NCBI GenBank assembly: GCA_040752025.1
Contig: JBFMFR010000016.1
Coordinates: 40,798 to 104,797 of the forward strand
From: JBFMFR01 sp040752025
Lineage (GTDB): Bacteria > Chloroflexota > Anaerolineae > Anaerolineales > UBA4823
Reading direction: 5' to 3'
Length of the DNA: 64,000 nucleotides
Positions 61,361-64,000 of the stretch are shown here, in pieces. How positions within the stretch are numbered: the stretch's first letter is position 1; each line of letters opens with the position of its first letter. The position numbers were made by a program, and so were the translations under genes. The notes under the pieces were generated by a model. That model worked only from the letters and a program-made list of their open reading frames with translations, was not told where the DNA came from and searched no databases.

Positions 61361-62554
61361 CTAATTTTCGCCGCTCAACTCGAGCGATTCTGGGAGCGCA
61401 TTTCCTCCACTCACCTGTATACCTGTCAAGCCGCCGCTCAGCTTGCTCAAATGGATGCGCATATCATCTCTGGAATTTCCAATCATGACGATCGCTCTCG
61501 AGAGTCTACCATCGATTTCTTCCTGTAATTCCTGTATTTCGGATTGGGTTGTTTGAAGATAAGCCGCCAGCTTTTGTAAATCAATGTTTTGGTTCGTTTT
61601 CAACACCGTTTGGAACATCAAAAGCAAATAAGGGACTAACATGCTGTAGCTCAGAAGAACCACGCCTATGGCAAAAACATCAACGTGAATAGACGCGCAC
61701 AAATCGTACACCGCATCGGGTACAACCGCAATACCGAAGTTCATGGTGATGCTCGGGTCGATATATTTTCTGACTTCTTTAGCTTTTTGTAAAACAGCGT
61801 TCTCGATTTCTCTCTTGATCCTCACCTGGTCTTGGGGCTCATCTGTAGAAATCAATTGCTCGATCAGGCCCGTTGCCGTCCACTTACTATCGATAGGAAC
61901 GATCAATCTATTTGGAAGCCTGAGGCCGAACTCTACGGTTTTGCCTGCAAGCACAAAATTCCGCACCTGCCAGTCAACGGGCAGTTTCGAAAACACTGCT
62001 TCCAAAAGGTTCTCTCCAGCAGCCCCTTTTGTTTGCGTACCGGCGATGATAGTCTCCAGCCTTCTGACAGACTCAGCAATCTGGCGGTCGAGTTCCTGCT
62101 CCGTTTTCGCATGAGTGTGCAGCTCCGTCAGATCGTTCTTGGCTCTTGTCAACTCCGAGCGCATCGCCGCTGTAGCTTCTGAAAGTCCACCCGTTAAGGT
62201 TTTTAGTTCGCCAAACGTTGACAAGGCATTATTTGCCAAATACCCTACTCCCTGGTAAACCTTTGCCTGGCTATCCTCTACAATTCGGATTCTCTCTCCC
62301 AGACCTCTCAAATCAGCCTGGAGATTACTTGTGGTCTGAACAACAGGCTCAATATGAGCCATTTTTTCGCCCAACACAGCGATTTGCGACTGCTCTTGTT
62401 GGAGCGCTTGGATCAAATTCTGAAGAATTTGTGCTTGTTCCTTCGCACTATTTTGACTCCTGCGAGCCTGGGTAAAAGAAACCACTAAAGAAATAACCAC
62501 AAGTAGCAACACAACGATGGCTATAACGCCTATCCCTATGATCATACTGTCCAT
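61361..62554 (-). CDS. rmuC: RmuC-family protein
   Basis: 397 residues from the ATG at 62554, with GGGAGGA upstream; the 26 codons before it are probably not used. An N-terminal membrane helix (6-27) and a long coiled coil (30-165) lead to the RmuC nuclease-like domain: GAAGENLLEAVFSKLPVDWQ, then RLIVPIDSKWTATGLIEQL. Family members limit recombination at inverted repeats. The family PD-(D/E)xK catalytic core seems present but I cannot confirm all acidic residues. The following region has further hydrophobic stretches. Confidence 0.83.
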   Translation of the reverse strand: MDSMIIGIGVIAIVVLLLVVISLVVSFTQARRSQNSAKEQAQILQNLIQALQQEQSQIAVLGEKMAHIEPVVQTTSNLQADLRGLGERIRIVEDSQAKVYQGVGYLANNALSTFGELKTLTGGLSEATAAMRSELTRAKNDLTELHTHAKTEQELDRQIAESVRRLETIIAGTQTKGAAGENLLEAVFSKLPVDWQVRNFVLAGKTVEFGLRLPNRLIVPIDSKWTATGLIEQLISTDEPQDQVRIKREIENAVLQKAKEVRKYIDPSITMNFGIAVVPDAVYDLCASIHVDVFAIGVVLLSYSMLVPYLLLMFQTVLKTNQNIDLQKLAAYLQTTQSEIQELQEEIDGRLSRAIVMIGNSRDDMRIHLSKLSGGLTGIQVSGGNALPESLELSGEN

Positions 62555-62634
62555 TGTCTTCCTCCCAATAGAAATCGCTGGTGTGTAAATGCTCGGGCTT
62601 GCAACAATCGGATAGTTGAATAACCTATCCACAA

Positions 62635-63345
62635 TTACAAATCAGCTTCTAATTCAGCAACCTCTTTGCGTTTGTCTTCTAACTCGATCTTCAGGTGCGC
62701 CGGTATGGTCAGTGACGTGTAACCAGCCGCTTGTTGCTCCAAGATTGCAAGAGCACGCCTGGCAGTTTCTAAGGCGGATTCTCGATTCTGAATGGAGTCG
62801 TTATCAACTTCAGGCTGCGTAGTTCCAGACTCTTTGCCATCACTATTATCATGAGCGTGGAGTTCCACCACATTCACAGTCGCACCAGTGCCAATGGCGA
62901 CCCCAAAACTGTTTGAAATGCCTCCAACAGAAATCTTCTCTTTTGTGTGTTCTCCGGGTTGCTCCACCAAACCCGACTCGAACCATCTCTTACCGATTTC
63001 TTCCAGCAACTCCCGGAAATAGGTTTCTATAGAAGGTACATTAACATCGATTATTGCCTCTATCTCAGTTCTGTCGGATGACAATGGAATGAGGTTAAAC
63101 CAAATTACCTCTTTACTGGGAAGCGCTATTTCTAAATCGCTATTTTCTGGATTTGTATAGGAATAAACCCCATCAATGCTAACCCTGCCGGGATTTCCAA
63201 TGACATCAGCAGGTCTCGATCGTTGCAAGCAAAATCTACCCTTCTCGGTAGGAAATGGGCGAAAACTAAGCATCAAGGTATGCTTACTTAACCAGTTACC
63301 AAAAAACTCTGGGGTAGTATTGATGAAAAAAGATTTCTTTAACAT
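62635..63345 (-). CDS. protein of unknown function with a conflict-system-like C-terminal helix motif
   Basis: 236 residues. The body (residues 1-150) is predicted alpha/beta with FFGNWLSKHTLMLSFRPFP at the start. The last 45 residues (RRALAILEQQAAGYTSLTIP, then AHLKIELEDKRKEVAELE) closely resemble the short coiled-coil motif often found at the ends of STAND/NACHT-type proteins in Chloroflexota and cyanobacteria. This is a resemblance, not a confirmed family. It lies upstream of rmuC on the same strand. Confidence 0.6.
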   Translation of the reverse strand: MLKKSFFINTTPEFFGNWLSKHTLMLSFRPFPTEKGRFCLQRSRPADVIGNPGRVSIDGVYSYTNPENSDLEIALPSKEVIWFNLIPLSSDRTEIEAIIDVNVPSIETYFRELLEEIGKRWFESGLVEQPGEHTKEKISVGGISNSFGVAIGTGATVNVVELHAHDNSDGKESGTTQPEVDNDSIQNRESALETARRALAILEQQAAGYTSLTIPAHLKIELEDKRKEVAELEADL

Positions 63346-63625
63346 ACTACACGCTCCAATCTATCCCGCCTGGAGTAGTACAATTGCACCGACCAGGCCA
63401 CCGAATTCGGCTTGACTTATCCGCTCCAGGTGCGCCCATACCAAGGAGCGGTTACTTTATTTTACTCCAATCTCAACCCCAAGATATTTCTCCCAAACTC
63501 AATTGAATTTGGCCAAGTCCCACGCCACCCTTGTGAGCCAGCTTCTCATCTGATCTATTTTATCGGAATTGCACCAGAAGCACCTGGAAGATACCCTTAT
63601 AACTTATTGGGCATTTGTTCAGGTC
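63346..63625. other. gap without a supported gene
   Basis: About 280 bases. On the minus strand a short stretch reads HLERISQAEFGGLVGAIVLL and stops soon after, a membrane-like tail with stop codons not far upstream, possibly a remnant. A plus-strand frame at 63412-63648 is open but has no start signal. I cannot assign either. Confidence 0.3.
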
Positions 63626-63823
63626 TTATCCGAGTAACCTTCGTTTAGCGACTTGAAATTCGTTCTCAGAAAGAATCCCTTTTTCTTTCAAATCAGCCAG
63701 CTTTTTCAACTCATCTGCTAAACTAGCGCTGGTTGAAATAGCCTGTGGCTTCCTTAACTCCTGTATTCGGTTCTCAATGTAATTCTTTATTTCTAGCACT
63801 AATTCGGTTTGACCCGCAAACAT
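63626..63823 (-). CDS. SHOCT-domain small protein
   Basis: 65 residues from the ATG at 63823. ADELKKLADLKEKGILSENE followed by FQVAKRRLLG is a SHOCT domain, a short C-terminal oligomerisation or interaction motif. The frame stays open upstream to about 63925 and reads like protein (VYYHENIGGVFAATKDENTF), but has no ATG; TAA at 63926-63928 stops it, and before that lies an ATG start. The gene may therefore be longer with a broken or non-standard start. Confidence 0.65.
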   Translation of the reverse strand: MFAGQTELVLEIKNYIENRIQELRKPQAISTSASLADELKKLADLKEKGILSENEFQVAKRRLLG

Positions 63824-63950
63824 AAACGTATTCTCATCTTTTGTTGCTGCAAATACCCCTCCTATGTTTTCATGGTAGTATACTGAATCTTGTGTAAAAT
63901 GTCGGGAGCCGGTATCATCAGCAGATTACCACATCAACTGAGAGGATACC

Positions 63951-64000
63951 ATGACTCCCAAAACACATCATAAGATATTCGATCGAGACAGTCAAGCGGA
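63951..64000 (+). CDS. start of an unidentified gene, cut by the window edge
   Basis: An ATG at 63951 with GAGAGG eight bases upstream opens a frame reading MTPKTHHKIFDRDSQA to the window end. It is divergent from the SHOCT gene. Too little is visible to suggest a function. Confidence 0.45.
   Translation, partial: MTPKTHHKIFDRDSQA

Noticed and set aside
63412..63648. A 78-codon plus-strand frame
   Set aside because: No ribosome-binding site, no motif, and it overlaps the end of the SHOCT gene.

Overview
The window looks like a chromosomal segment of a Chloroflexota bacterium, probably close to Anaerolineae. The evidence is moderately high G+C, very long TPR proteins, cyclase-AAA-TPR signalling proteins, clan CD (gingipain-like) proteases, paired HEPN/nucleotidyltransferase genes, sugar ABC operons without their own ATPase, and an extra FtsZ gene. 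The assignment rests on gene content only, since no rRNA is present. There is one tRNA, tRNA-Arg(TCG).

Layout. (1) 1-9.1 kb: a minus-strand operon (SRPBCC-like protein, two membrane proteins, two flavodoxins, a DUF6544-like protein, an isoprenoid-synthase-like gene with an amber codon, a CoA-binding protein) faces a plus-strand operon (membrane protein, CPBP protease-like protein) and a TetR gene. All three transcription units start from promoters whose -35/-10 spacer carries the same sequence, so they form a small autoregulated TetR regulon. (2) 9.1-19.7 kb: a LacI-controlled sugar operon with a lipoprotein binding protein, two permeases, a GH13_18 phosphorylase, two dehydrogenases and a GH36 alpha-galactosidase. 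It fits uptake of raffinose-family or galactinol-type galactosides. (3) 19.8-23.0 kb: a decayed ABC-2 permease, then an integrase, an excisionase-like protein and two XRE-type regulators beside tRNA-Arg. This is a small integrated element or its remnant. (4) 23.1-38.0 kb: a 15-kb minus-strand run of eight closely spaced genes with an FtsZ-family GTPase, two small membrane proteins, a 2003-residue TPR protein, a TPR protein carrying a gingipain-like protease domain, and a beta-lactamase-fold hydrolase. I know of no described system with this composition. (5) 38.2-44.3 kb: a CnoX-like thioredoxin-TPR protein, an NrtR-like regulator, a HEPN/MNT pair, a 6S-like RNA, and asnS and aspS. The aspS-asnS operon is preceded by a leader peptide rich in Asn and Asp codons and a strong intrinsic terminator, a classical attenuator layout. 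(6) 44.7-53.2 kb: a cyclase-AAA-TPR protein coupled to an exported beta-propeller/gingipain-like protein. (7) 53.2-60.1 kb: a sulfur or polysulfide respiration module with a perfect CRP-type site, an ArsR regulator, a triheme cytochrome, a split YeeE/YedE transporter with an in-frame UGA at a conserved cysteine, and a molybdopterin oxidoreductase with Fe-S and cytochrome b subunits. (8) 60.1-64.0 kb: accessory genes, including a nucleotidyltransferase, an RmuC-family protein, a possible conflict-system protein and a SHOCT protein.

Several genes are broken (a GNAT gene at the left edge, an ABC-2 permease) or contain in-frame stops (TAG near 3043, TGA at 55640, TAA near 63927). Sequencing error, decay and recoding cannot be told apart for all of them from this window alone.
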